Below, piece after piece: positions 36,441-51,000 of a stretch of 64,000 bases of DNA (positions are counted from its first letter, which is position 1; every line of letters starts with the position of its first letter). The translations under genes were made by a program, and so were the position numbers. The stretch comes from Diphasiastrum complanatum (taxonomy: Eukaryota; Streptophyta; Lycopodiopsida; Lycopodiales; Lycopodiaceae): NCBI GenBank assembly GCA_029204225.1, contig CM055094.1, positions 15,316,928-15,380,927 of the forward strand, read 5' to 3'. The notes beneath the pieces were generated by a model. It searched no databases. It was not told the origin of the DNA and saw only the letters and a list, made by a program, of their open reading frames with translations.

Positions 36441-39030
36441 TTATATTTAATCTGAATCAACCATACCAAGAATTATATTAATAGAACTCTTGCCTTGATC
36501 TTGTTAGCTTAAGGACTCAACAACATTTTATTTTCTCTCTTCAACCTCTTTGACTTAATAGCATTCCAAATATTGTATATCCACATAGTCAAGTTCTATT
36601 TCTATAGTTGATTCATCATCTAGAAAAGAGATTTTAGAAGTGTAATAGATATCCTCTATTGAAGTTTCTCATATTTATCCCTTTTTTAGGATAGTGTCAC
36701 TTCATCTCAGGAGTCTTTTGAATGCAATCTAAGTTGCTCTTTCTTCCAACATGGCCAAGAAAGCCCCCCAATTCTCTCAAATTGGTTGTTATCAATACCA
36801 CAAGTTGTCCAACCCAAACCAAGTATGATAAACCAAGCCAACCACCTTTAAAGTATGGCATGAACTATAGAAAACATAGATATCTAACATTCAAATAGCC
36901 CAAACAATCCAAAAAGCCAAAAATGCTTGGCGTATTAGGAACAAATATCCCAAAATAAGATCCCAAAAAATTCCTACATGTGCTATAATGTCTAATAGCT
37001 AAATGGAAAACTATGGTAGAATCAAATAGGCCACTCATGTTTATGTATGTAACCATCATGAAAGTAAACCGCAAAGTAAAATATAATATGCGGGAGCTCA
37101 ATTCTATGTGATAGAGATGAGACTTAACAACTAGGAATGCGATCCCAACTAAGAAACCATCGTAGTGACTCTCCTCCAATAAGAGCATATAGCATAGTAA
37201 GAGCATTGAATACATATGGTAATTTAGACACATGCCAATAGCAATTGCAAAAACAAAATAAGTCATCACAAACAACCAAGCATGCCGAAATTGTGCTTCG
37301 CCTCTGAAACCAGCTCACAATGGCATTTAGCTCCATCCCACTTTTCCTATGTGGCCTTTTGTGTCTACCATGGTCGAAAGCTGCAAAAAATCCAAATCAC
37401 AATGCTCAGGCTTATAAGAACTGCCAGATGAAAGATTTCCATGAGTAGAAAGCCATTTTCTTTTGATTACTTATTAATTCAGCTATCATCTCTGGTAATA
37501 TTACCTTTTTGGACGTCCCAAGAAGAGATACATCAGATAACGTCTTTCCACATCTCTTGCTCAGCAAAGTTGCAAATAAAACATGATAGCTATCAAGTGA
37601 AAACTTCTAGTGTTCATGATCACATAAAAGTGCAAGCACCCACATGTACAGGAATATGTCTTGATTTTATCTTACAAGAGACCTTGATGATTGAAAAAGG
37701 TGAAAGATAAGCAAAGCCTCTCACTTCAATTTCTTCAAGGTGGCCAGAAATGGTACTAGAAAAGCATTCAAATATAAATTAAGAACCAACAGGATAAGAC
37801 AGCAAGAATTTCAATATTTTCATGAAACCAGCAGGTTCAATGCGTCCTCCATTTCTGAAGAACAAATATAAAAAATGCGCACAATTAGAATGCGGTGCCC
37901 TTTATTTCCAACATAAAAACTTTGCCTCCACTAAAATTTGGAAAGCTGCATACTCTAAAAAATTCATAAGACCCAACCCTTTGAAGCCACCTGAGGCTTT
38001 TAGGCAAAGACAGCCTTTATGGTGATTGTGTACAGAAGTGACCCGATATCAGAAAATATGGATAACTGGAATAGGATGTCATCCAGGTCTGTACATTCAA
38101 AATGCTTTCCTCGACTGTTTGGCTGGTGTATAAATATGTAAACTCTACATATATCGCTTGCTCACTTCAATTTCCAAGTTGCTTAAAATTTGGCAATTAT
38201 TGGATTGTTACCTGAACAGCTTCAAAAATTCCAGCTTTTTTTTTTATTTCAGCCTGTGCATCATGGAACATTAACTCAAAAGAGTAGTACTTTAAAAATA
38301 TGCAGTTCAAGCTTTGTTAGAATTGCTTCAAAGAGCAGTCTATACATTCATAGTTGACCCAGAGCTACATTTAGGTTTCTCACACGAGACATGATTGGGT
38401 AATAACTAAGTCTGCAAAAATCAACTGGCAAAATCCTACCTTATTATATAGAGTTTCAGTTCCCAAGTTAAGAATGGTGCCACATAATAAGTGTGGTTCA
38501 ATGACACGGATATGACAAGGATCCAATGACACGGAAGAATACTGAAGCCTCAGTAGATCAATCAGCAATATTCATTGTGTGTATAAGAAAAGGTTAACTG
38601 TTTATATTAGAAACCTGCTAAAACAATCAAGGGCACTTCCCATGTTCACTTCACCATATGAATCAGCAATGTTCGGTTGACTCTAATCCAGATGATAGAT
38701 TAGGAACTATTTTCTCTTAGTTTTAGAATTGAAGAGAGCCCTGAAGATTTCAGCGTTCCTTTTCGTTTAATATGTATCTTCTTCCAAGAGACCTGATTCA
38801 GGTAGCAAAACTTAAGCTACCACTAGCTTATTTTCAAATAACTGGAGATGCTGCAATGTGTCATACAAAACTAAATAGTTTGGGTAAATGTATGACAGTA
38901 GGAGCTGTCAACCACGGTTCTTGTATACGTGTTTTCAGTCGAACGGTTTCTGTAAATTTCCTTCAAAAGGCCGAATGAATATTCTGCCCAAGACTAATAA
39001 TTTTGGACAAAAAATTGTCCGTTTTGTTGA
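36441..39030. other. Intergenic region and SPHK 3' flank, no gene seen
   Basis: AT-rich. No coding domain, LTR or tRNA is recognised. The part nearest 39030 should include the 3' UTR and polyadenylation region of the sphingosine kinase gene. Confidence 0.5.
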
Positions 39031-42000
39031 TTATACAGGAGAGAACACTGTGGCAAGCCCTCTCAGGATAGAGACGTCTATTGTTGGACCATATAACATA
39101 AGATCTTTGCTACCGTCACCTTCTGCCCCAACTCCTCGAGCGACTACTTCTCCATCAAGGTCGATGTACCCACCTTGTACATCACTACCAATTCTTCCAC
39201 CTGGGGATAGACGAAAGGCTTTCACCTGCAATAACAGGAGCACATACTAGTATTGAGAACATTATTTTCACCAGAAACTTAATAAGCTTGCTAAGTTTGG
39301 ATTTCTCTCTTGCTCTCTGTCAGAGACATATCAAGATAAAATATACTATACAATAATCACTTTAGTACAAACAGATACTTTCACCATTCGCTTTCATTTA
39401 CTGGACACTTATAACCCAGACGGCTTCTAACAGAGAAGTTCATTTGGTACAATATATTACAGCAGGGTTCCAAAATAAGCCACGGGCCAATTTTCAGAAT
39501 CCGTGATAAAAAGCACAAGAGATTTTTGTCGCTGCTTCCTGAATCAACAATAGAAAGGTGCAAAGGGACAAGAAATTCACTGCCCTTGAAGCAAATCAAG
39601 TGATTTCTCCCTGCCTTTGGTACAAATTTCTTTCTGGAAGCTGTTTTTCAGGTCACGGCTACTGTAAACATTTTGTGTCATTCATGTTCACTAGCATGGC
39701 ACCTCGAGCATTATTTGGGATGAACTCCAACATGTCTTATCTTTTAGAACTCTTGAAAGTAGCCTTTGCCTTCCTTGAAAGACAACCTTAGACTTCAAGT
39801 TTCTTTGACAGCTACATAACAGTTGATCTAGCATCAAAGAGAACTAAATGAAAACTTTAATTTTCCCCAAGCATGTGACTTCAACATTTCTACAACGAAG
39901 ATTTATGAACGTGATCAAGGATGGTTTGATGCCTTGATTCAGGTGAGGAAGTTGATGGTGGAACTTTAGAAAGCTTGATGCAATTGTACAAGAATCCTGT
40001 CAATGGGTTGAATACAAGACCTTGAGAGCCAAATGCAAAGTAAATGATCAAGTGATCTTTAGTTTGATTGACAGTGGCAGTAGTTATTTCATGAGTATGC
40101 TTTAGCCGCTAGATAAGTGAGAACGACCAAAAATCCAATATTCAAAGGTTTCCAGAACTGGCATGCTCTGCTGCTGATTTTCAAATAGGTAAACCAACCT
40201 AGAAGAAGAACAAATCTTTGTTTTGAAGTTTTGCAGCACAAATGTCAAATACGCTTGTCCTTCAAGCTTAATGTAACTTTTGGTACAATATACATAATTA
40301 TATATCAAAGAGGACGTCATTTCCTTTTCAACAATTAGAAGCAAGAAAAGGACAGGAAAGTGAAACAACGACAGTGAAACTGCAGGAGGATAGCATTAAG
40401 GCCTAAGACAATTATAAGCATAGAGTTGTGGGCAAAAAGTAGGATTTGGGATCTGGAATAGAGAAGGAGATTTTTTTAAAATGAAGCTGTATGTCTGTCC
40501 ATATACAATAATGATTTGGCAACAAGTTCATACTTGAGCTAAGTTACAAAGTTGGGGCCCTAGCAAGTTCTAGCAGAGCTTTTCTAGTGACATCAGCATA
40601 TGTAACATCATCCAAGTCCAGAAGTTAGACTGTACATGGACAACGAAAATAGCATGCCGCACTATACTTTACCTGAACAAATATTCAGACTCTTAAGTAC
40701 TCAAATTTCATCAACAAATTTTGGTACAAAAAGTGTAGTATGCAGTTGTAAGAACAAATTAGCTCTTTCAAAGATGCTAACTTGACATGCCAATACAAAA
40801 CAGTAACATTGATAGAACTATACAAAAGAGCTCATATAAGAGTACTACCTTGACGTACTCCAAATACTTCGATTTCACACTATTCCCATTTTGCATAGTC
40901 ATAAGCAAGTTCAAAAGAGTCCACTGAGGGCAATCTCGTAGAATAATCATGTCCAGGCAGCCATCTGAAAACTGACAAAATAAATTCACCTGGGATTTAA
41001 AAGTAATATCCTACACAAGAAACTGCCTCAAATCAAGGTTGATATTGCAAGCACACTAAGCAGAGGCTTAAAACTTAACTATGATAACAAGACTTCATTC
41101 GAGGATCACATATTCTGCAAAATATTCCTTGTTTTTACATTTTAGAACAGGCTTATCTCCTATAAGAGCTAGACATAATATTCTTGCATCAATCCCTTTA
41201 CATTAATGTTAGAAAGCCCCATATATCATGGAATGCAATGTAAGGATGAAAACTTAGGTTGTGTCACATGCCTGCAATTCATTTGAAAATCCAGAGTTGA
41301 GATACCTTGGAACACTAGTTGCATTGAAACCATAAGATACCCATTCCGAACCTTTTGGTATAGAACCTTCCATTCCATACATACGAAACATTAAAAAAAT
41401 TTGATTTTTTGTTGAGATCAAATTTTTACAAGCCGATTCCTTTTGAGGGGCCCCAAAAACTTATGTTCAAAATTAGGACATTTATGAACATTGAATCTAG
41501 AGTAAATGAGATTGTTTTGTAAAGTAAATGAGATTGAATGCGGATAACTAACAATAGCTTTTGACAAGCCATACCATAAAAGCTACCTCAACATGAAGCT
41601 GACCCAAGTCAGGAGTTTTCATGTTTGAATGGATTTTTTATGTCTAAATAATTTATTTAGGGCTGCCCAATGTCATTCCCTATTTTTCACTACAGTTAAA
41701 TTTCGGAACAGAATGTGCTTCTATGGAACCAGCCCAAAACATGGAATATATCGTTCTGCATGAATGGGATGTATTACATTGCATACATATGGAACTTAAC
41801 AAAAAAAGTTTTCTGAGGGCTGGTTTTTTGCTATCTAAGGCAGCCACTTTTTCTAAAAAGCTCATTTTGCAATCCCAAAAGAGGTTTTTTGGCTATTTGG
41901 TCGTTTTAAAAAACTTTGTTCATAAAAATAACTGCTTTTGCAAGTTCCAAAATACCAAGTTTATACGATCACAACTTACAAGTGCCAAATCTATCCCTAA

Positions 42001-45000
42001 AGAGTTCATGTTTGCCAACTCGGTCTCTAAACAGCATTATTGCTTAGTCGATCCCTAAACAGGTTGTTTCGAGCACATTCTCAGGGTTCTATACAGGCCT
42101 GGGGTTGCCAGTGCCCCGGGGGGGGGGGGGTGGATAACCCAAATTACAGATAGAACAAGTTTCTATTCCCCTAAATCATTGATTATGCATATAGAATATA
42201 TGTAGACAAACTGTATACTCCATGATTGTATACTACATAAAGTATAAGATCTAGATATGTGTGGATCTCTGAATCATACAGCAGCTTTTTGGGAGCTCTC
42301 TTTGCAACCCAAAAGGCTCACTGGTTCTTCTTTGAGCAGATTATTTATGTAGGTATATGTACTAGAATGGTGGCAATTTTGGCATCTTCATTTATTAATG
42401 TTCTTCAGCTTGGTTACAGGTTCTAATATTTCAATCACAACAGGGATTCTCTTCTGTCTAACATTTACTACCTTGTGTATTTATTATTGAGTTGATATAC
42501 TTGCCTACAACTGTCTTTTTAAGACCTACCACCATCCGCTGGGGCATGTACATTTTCGTTCAATTTTGAGAAGTGTCGAACTGCAGTTCCTGTAACATAG
42601 ACCAAAACAATACTAATACACAAGCACTAAAGCTCAAGTTTGAAGGATTCCCCCAAATTGGATACATTTACCTCTATATAATCTATACCATATAGATACA
42701 TACAACGGTATTATCACAACCATACTAAATAAATGCATAAAAAGTAGTCATGTTTCTTCTGTACATAGTGGCTGGATTCCAGATCAATAAAATTGCAATT
42801 ACTACAAAGAATTAATTGCACTTTCAACTTCAGTATTAGCCACTTGACAAATTTTCAAAGGCCAGATTTTTGCAAGAGTATTGTTTAATTAGCTCCCCTA
42901 CCAAATCCCACCAAAAAAGATTTACAATAAAAAAGCATTATCAGAGCTTTTGAATGCTTTTGATGATTCTTGCTTTTGCACATCACATTTAATTTGTGTA
43001 TGGCTAAGGGCATCAGCAAACCAGCTGCCTTAAGTCTTTCAGCTTTATTAACTTGGCATTGACAGAATGCCTGACACATAGCTCTTACCTTCGCAAATGG
43101 TGCAGCCAAAAAATCCTGGCTTGCCCAAGGAACATTTTGTAATGAGACCATGATAAAAGCCCCATCCATATATCTCCAATCACTTGTATACTTTCCATTT
43201 TTGTGTCTAATGTCACTGTGGTTTCCTTCACTTTTGACTTCTGCCTCTGAGTGTAACTCTCCCGTGTAAGGTCTACCGGTTTCTTCATATCCAGGTGCAG
43301 GAAGATAGGCTAATTTGCCATCATAATGTCGTAACCACATGATGCGCAACAGGGTCTGCTAGGAACAAAACAAACTATTAACAAAACGAAGAGGTGAAAG
43401 CTCAAAAAGATTTGTATTGTGCAAAATCTATTTTCTGCTGTCTACAATGGCATAGCCACCCTGACTTGATGAGCCATCAGGTGCTTCAATAGAGCTGATA
43501 AGTAGACCACCAGGTGCTTGCTTACCAATTTACATATTGTGCACATATGCAAATCTGCCGGAAAATCGAAAAAATAATAATGGTTCATGTTCATGTTCAA
43601 TGGTGCACTTTGAAACTGTGTTATGAAGTATCATACTGTTTCAGGCTACATTTGCAAAGAGGCTACCTACTGCTTTGAAGTCAAGCTTATAAATAGCATA
43701 CTTCAAAGTTTACACTTGAATGATCTGATTCTTCTCCTTTAAATGCAGGAGTAGAAATGAATTATGTCAGTGCTTATCCACACTCACAAGATTTTGGAAC
43801 TTTTACATGGCCCTTTTCTCTGCCAGTAAATAGCATCAGTTAGTTCATAAAATGATGAGACTGAGCATAATGTCAAAATATAAAAACTGTTTTGTGTTGT
43901 AAAATCTATCCATGAGAAGTTAAGTCTGGATTGAACGCTTTCATGGATTTGTAGATTATAAGACAAGTACACTCTTGCCAAAGTTGATTTATAGAACATT
44001 AAAAAAAAGGATGATTGTGGGCAATAAGATGGAAACCTTACATAGAAATCAAGTCGAAGGCTGCCCAGCCACCGAAATTTTTCTGACTCAATATCAACAT
44101 CGGCAATAAATCCTGATAACACAATTGCAATGAAAGATATATAAGGGTTTCATATTAAGCGTGTGGCTTAAACGTTCCCAAAAAAAACCCTAGTTTAAGA
44201 AATTTGGCAACAGACAAAAAACACTATTACCCCAAGTAAGCAGTAGAAGGCTGTGAAATATAACATTTCCTTGTACAACCTTTGCTACATCAAGGGATTG
44301 TGTGTGACCTGCAAAACATTTTGTGAATTTAACATGACGAAAGGCAAAATGTAACATAAAGAGCAAGTTCTCAACATGAGTGCGTGGAGGATGTTTCATC
44401 ATCATGACGAGTGCTGTTCACTGCTGGTGCAGATAATATGATAAGTTGTCACTAACCAAACAACAGCAGAAGGCCAAAGCCTCTAAGACTATTACTCTGC
44501 CTAAACAATGAAAGTGACTGACAATAACACAGATTAAAGAGCGTGTCACCTCTAATAACAGCAAAAGTTGCATTTGAAGCATCACAAGGCTCACCAGCTG
44601 CATCCAGCAAAGATTTGGCCATTCCATTTCCTGTACCTGATATTTAGAATGCAAGTTAATTTTACTAACAATACTATATAGATGTGTAGACACAAGATAG
44701 GTGATACAGTGACTAATATCCTAATCACTTGTAACATAGAATTACACAACTTTTGAGCATTCCTATTCACTATGTACAGATCAAACTAGTGACATTTATG
44801 AGCTAGATTTCCAAAACATATTCATACTTTAAGCAAAATTTTCAATAGGACTAATTAGGATCAATTCCCAAAGCTTTAAATTGCCATTCCTTGTGACTAT
44901 GCTTGAGGATCTATCTCTTCTGGGATAAACTAATGAATGATGACATTGCCAACATATTTAGAATCTGTCTAAATTTCAATGGATAATCTTGTTGTTTTAT

Positions 45001-48000
45001 GGACATAGTTCACATAGTAGCCCCATAGTTTTAAGAAGGAACCATGCATTTAAACATGCAAGAAGTTTCTTTTTTTTTTTTTTTTGGATTTCTAGAATGC
45101 TCATTCCAAAACTTTGTGCTTCAGAACGTCGTTCTTAGCATCGATCCAACCAGGACAACACCACATCAGGATGACAATCCTTCTTATCACCCGAGAAAAA
45201 CTCTGGGTTGAACATGGGGTACATGACGGCAGGCCGGGATTGGCTTAAGCTTCACCATTCTTTCTCAATTGCCTCATGTTTGGCTTGCATTTGCAAAATT
45301 TGATTCTACAAAAGATAAATGGCTTAAACTAACTGAGCAGAATCATCTTGAGACAACGGCCTTGGTGAAGGAATTTCCTGCACTAGAGGGCATGGTAGGG
45401 TCCATTTCGCACTAAGAAGGGTTTGCTAAAAGAACGGCCAAAGTTTTGGTAGCAAAAGGTCTTGAGAGCTCTTCAAGAAAGCTAAGCCAAAAGTGAAGCA
45501 GGTGAATGAGAGGAATAAGGCCTACACCTCGTTTCCCAAACCTCTTTTCCACCTCCCATAAGCCATACTAGGCCCCAATCTCGTGTGTGCATGGGCTTCT
45601 ACCTTAGGTGGCAACCCTTATGGGTACCTCACCCCCCAAGCCACTAAGTCATCACCCACCTAAGGCCACCTCACCCACATGACCCATGGGTTATGCCTTA
45701 CCCCCAACTATGAGGTCGCCTCCTAACCTCATAACCTTATGACCTTAGGACCTTACCTTAGACTCCTATGGGCACTCTCCATGCCATAGTACAGGTCACA
45801 GGTACATCAGGTACAAGGAGATGGAGGGAGAAGGATTTCCCTCCTTTTGAAAAATCCTTCTCCAAAAAAACATTTATGTTCATGGCAAGAGGGCTTACAA
45901 AGGCATGACAAGGCCTTAAAAAAGACAAAAGGATGGTTGAGTGAGGAGAAAGGGGCCTCCTCCCTTCTATACCTGCCAAAAGTACAGAGGGGAGGTGTAC
46001 ACTCACCTCCTCACCCCCTCTTAAAAGATTGAACTTCTTTTAATTTCTTAGTCTCAAGCATTAGTTTGATGTTTTATTTGTTTGTTTTAAGTTTTAAAGT
46101 TAAGATTGAAGATTATGTTTAGTCTACAAAGGTTTACAAAACAAGGTCTACAAAGCTTTACCAAAACTTGCAAACTTTTGAATACCTTGTACATATATTC
46201 TTTGTACTTTCTTGCTTTGCAAAGGTGCATAGCAAAGAAAGAGTTCTTGCTACTACTTTGCGCAGGGAAAGCCCAAGCAAGGCCCACCGTACGTGCGTGC
46301 GAGCCTGGCGAAATTTTTTTTTTGGCGGCTCCCCAAAAAACTGAAAAACAGTCAAACTGGAATGTTTTCAAAACAGCCAGAAAACAACATTTCTTTGACG
46401 GTTTTTCTAAGCTCAAAACTCGACAGATAAACATCTATAAAAAATTCAGCCCTTAACTAACATAAGAGGCTCGTTTTCTATCCGAACGATGTCGGAATTG
46501 AATGGAATGAAAAGCAAAGTTTTTCACAGCGATCCCACCATGAAAGGTAAGCTTTCCAATCACACAAACTTGAAGTCTTAACCACCATAATATAGTTAGA
46601 ATGATTGCACCTTTACACAAAGATCGGTGGCTCTGATACCAACTGTTATGACCCCCATCATCAAAGCAGACCTACGTAAGGACACAATCAAGTGACGATG
46701 CTCTGAAACTGCCCATCCTAGAGTTACTACCATCTTACCCCCGTGCGGCGTGCACTGGAGCTATAAACAACCGTCAAACACACTAAGGTCTCCCCAGGCT
46801 ATCGTGTCCCATACCACTACAACCTAGCTTCAACCCTCGCATACCTCCATCTGTTAGCAAGATATCATCCTGGCTTAACCACTTGGGAAGAGCTCTTCAT
46901 TCTCCAGGTGAGAATGAATGCCTAGCTCATGGAGACCAACCTCTATATCCATAGTACAGGTGGGGTCATCTCCAACAACATGGTCACGTCATAACCATCG
47001 ACACACATCGGCTGCGCGCACCGTTCCAGTCAATAATGCTGGGTTACCTCACACCAATAGAATATTGACACGTGGCACCAAACGATCTATAGCTCTAGAT
47101 CAGCGTCTTGTCCCGTATATCGGGACCGTCACCTTCCCTTATGGGTACGTAACAAGCTGCCAACATCTAAAAGGAGTAATTGGCCTTCTGTTGAGCAGTG
47201 AGATGCAGGAAATCAAAGTGCCAAGATCCTTCTAACATTCAATCTCCATATACAAGAAGAAGAAGAAGAAGAAGAGGGAGTAGCAATGCTTGAAAGGGAA
47301 TGAATCACAAATGAATAATGAGTACATATAAATAGGCCTTCCAAGGGCCTAGACTCTTCCAAACCCTAAGTTCTAGAACCTTCCAAATCCACTACTAATT
47401 ATAGGGCACCCCCAAAAGTCAAGATAGGGTCCCTTAACATAATTATACTTGGACCCACGAGTTACTACTAGACCAAAATTGGGTCCAACTTAACTAAAAC
47501 TGACTTAACATGGTCTAAAAAATAAACCTAACCCATGGTTACACAAGTCTCGACCTTTTGGGTCAAAGTAACCTATGGGAAACTAACATTATCATTTATT
47601 ATTTCTAAAATGAGAGAGATTGGCGTATCATGGTCATCCTCTACAAACAATTGAAGTATGATATTGTGCGGCACATGTCCATCAATAGAGGTGCATCACC
47701 TACTACACATGACATTGCAGCCTAGAAGATGTCAAGTAGTAGCATGTTGCTTCCTTTTGTACCCCTGTTTAATGTTTGCACCTAAATGGAATGTCTGTTA
47801 TGATGAACAATGAGGTATATTGGAGAGTCGATTTCTTGACTTGTCATTCATTTGTACTTGTAGCCTAGGCACCGAGCAGGCTCCTCATCCTAGGATGGTC
47901 GAGAGGAAGATTGGCATTGGCACTGACTTTTCACAAGAGCAGTATCACTTGCAGTCCATGATGCCTGAGAGTAGGCCCATGAGGATGCACCAACCCGCCA

Positions 48001-51000
48001 GCTATAGGCATACAAGCATTGTAGTAGTTCACACCTAGTTGTAATTTTTAGGGTTTGCTCACAATGATGTACACCAGCTTGTCAAGTTCAATTATTGACT
48101 GGCTCTATTTCACTTATGCAAGTTAACGATTCTAAGCAGCCTCCTACTTCATAGGCATTAGACTGATGAGGGCCACTTTGAGCTATGTTTGCATTCTTCA
48201 TGAGTCTCCAGGTATACATTCTTTGGATGATGCAAACTAACATGCACATCTAACTTTTGCCACCTCTATTGGCCAAGTGGAGTCTTGACATATCAATTGA
48301 CAATTTGGATCTCAAGATGTTTATACCTTATTTTGGTCAACAAATGAAATACTTGCTCTAGAAACTAGATTGTCCAAGTGATGTATAAAGACACTACAAT
48401 TTCAATACATATTCTAGTTCTTTTTAACCCAAGGATTGAGTTGTGCCATACAAATTATAATATCTAAAGTTGATGCTATGTTTGAAAGTGAATTTCACCA
48501 CCCATGAAATGACATTTTTTAGCGTGATAATATAATTCAAGCTCTTTGTAATGTGTCTTTGCATCCATAACTAAGCAAATGTCAGAATTCAGTAGAGCAT
48601 GGTGTTCATGTTTCTAATCTCACTCATAGACCCTAGCTAACAAAGAACTTATTCTTACTTAAATTCGATTGGACTCCTTGAATAGTTAACACTCGTGCTC
48701 TATTGTTTCCCACCCTCATATTGCTTGCATTCATTTGTAAGAATTATATGAAAGGTAATCCTAGTATGGAGCTTGTTGGCGATTGAGCACTTGACAATGT
48801 AGCTCCTCTAAATCCTAGAAATATGAGAGCTATGTGCTTTGCATGCACATCTCCAAAAAGTAGAGTTAGCTTGCAATACTTTTCGGTCCTATACACCAAC
48901 TCATCTTATTTGGTAGTGGAGCTTGTAGTGCAACCCATTTGCCTTCCAGTCTCCATCGTTTGACCTTTCTCCATTCAACTCTTACATCTGCTTGTTGTAA
49001 AGCTGTAAGCTCTTCATCCAGATATACTTGTGTTTTACAGAGCTTCCCCCTATTTTGAGCAACAAATTTCCTAGCTTTAGCATCCACAAATTTGACAAAA
49101 AGAACCCTATCCTTATTGACGATTTCCTTGCCCATTTAAAAGGATTCTTTGATATCGTCTTTAGCAAGACCCATTTGGTCAAATAAGAAGTCTGAAATAG
49201 ATTTGCCTTTTCCTGCAAACCATTTGAAGCTCTCTTCAATGATTCTTGTTCTTCTTTCACTGCTGTGGAGACTTCTTTGGAAAGTGCAACTTTGACCAAG
49301 TAATTAATTTTCAGCAAAGAACCTCTTGCCTTGTCTAAGTACAAGGTTTTTTCCTTATGATACATAACACTCACAGGGAGTAAAAACATCAATATAAAAC
49401 AATTAGTTGTCATAAGGCTTTGACCGGATATACATAAAACTAAAATAACATCAAAAATATCACTACAAATTGTGGTGTGTATAACACTTTGACGAAAGAT
49501 AACAGATTGGAGCATCTACCTACAGTTACAAGACAAATGCGACACTAGCCAAATCAGATTAAAAGCACATCTAGTATATACACCAATACATAGGAATAGA
49601 GATTGATGATGTCCAGAATTGAATTTATGTGATAGAACTAAAACACAACTAGTCTTCAATCACTACTAGGATCTTGTAATGAATGACTTATAGAGATTTA
49701 ACCATGAATACTGTAGAACTCACTCAAAATTTGTGCTGCTAGCTTTCATTGGCCCAATGACACAATTCAATAACCATAGGTGACCTTCATCCAAAATACA
49801 ACTTACCGGCTGGCACTATACCAAGAGGGGTTTTTATTGCTTGCTCCCAATCTTCCCTTTTCATAAGGCCATTAAGAACCTGTGTGAAGCTCTAACAAAT
49901 TAAAATAATAAATCTAACCAGATAAGCAACTACAAGCTTACTTTCATAACCATTAAGGCAACAAAATATCTGATGTTACTATTACAGCAACTTAATGCCT
50001 AGACGTAGCACAAGCTTGTTGGCTTAAGGAAACAAGTTTGATTGCTATAAACAAGGGCTTTGAAGAAAACCACAATTTTGCATTAAAAAGTATTCCTATA
50101 TACAAATAGTTTCATATTTGCTTTTGATCTACTTAAGGCACAGGACATCAAGATTTCAAAATCAGAAAACAACATATGAGAAAACTAGATGGAGTACACC
50201 TAGGGTTGGATGCCCTATTTGAAGGTCAAGGACCCATGCAATTGCTTGCAACATTAAGGAACTTGATTATCGTTTGTCTTTGCTATTGGTGAAGAGCATA
50301 AAGCTTGAAACTTCAAACAACAAATACCATTTCCAGCCAATAATACACTGTCTGAACATCATAAAATACCCATTGAGTTGATTTGGCACCACTGTTTGTC
50401 GATTACTTAAACCAACATAATGAGCTACAAATTGAAATGTAACTCTGGTCACTTTTGAGCACCATGTGCACAAAACAAGATTCTTTTACTCTCAAGTATT
50501 TGATTTGGGGCTTAGAAGCCCGTTCCGACCAAAATGGGTCGGAACGTTCCGTTCCGTACGTTCTGGAACGTTCCTGGTCGGAACAATTTTTTGTTTTTCA
50601 GTTAATTAGCTGTATTTATATGAATTAAATCCTTTGTAAAAAAAACGTATTTTTTTATTTTATTTTTTTTGAGGGCAGGCAACTAAGATTTGGGGCCACA
50701 CTTTTATCAGCCTATTCTCCATTCAATAATGACTCGGGGCATTGTAACCATTGTAGGCACCGAATTGGGAAACTATCTCCTAGGTTTCAGAGGTCCCTTG
50801 GAGAGCTTAAAATCTTCTAGTTGAGAGCAACTTCTATAATATCTTCCAGCACCCAAGCCTGAGGCTGCAAGCTTTAGGTTTAATGCTCTGAAGAGAAAAG
50901 TGCATCACCATCTGCTAGGATGAGTGCTAGTTCAGAAGTGCTGTCAATAATTATGATACATTGATAGAGTACATGAAAAATGTTTCTAGTGATGCTAGTG

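Noticed and set aside
38888-39250. Plus-strand ORF over the last SPHK exon
   Set aside because: It is antisense to a well-supported coding exon with matching splice acceptor and stop.
46106-46456. 116-codon ORF next to the LTR
   Set aside because: Both strands are open here and neither shows gag or other domain motifs.
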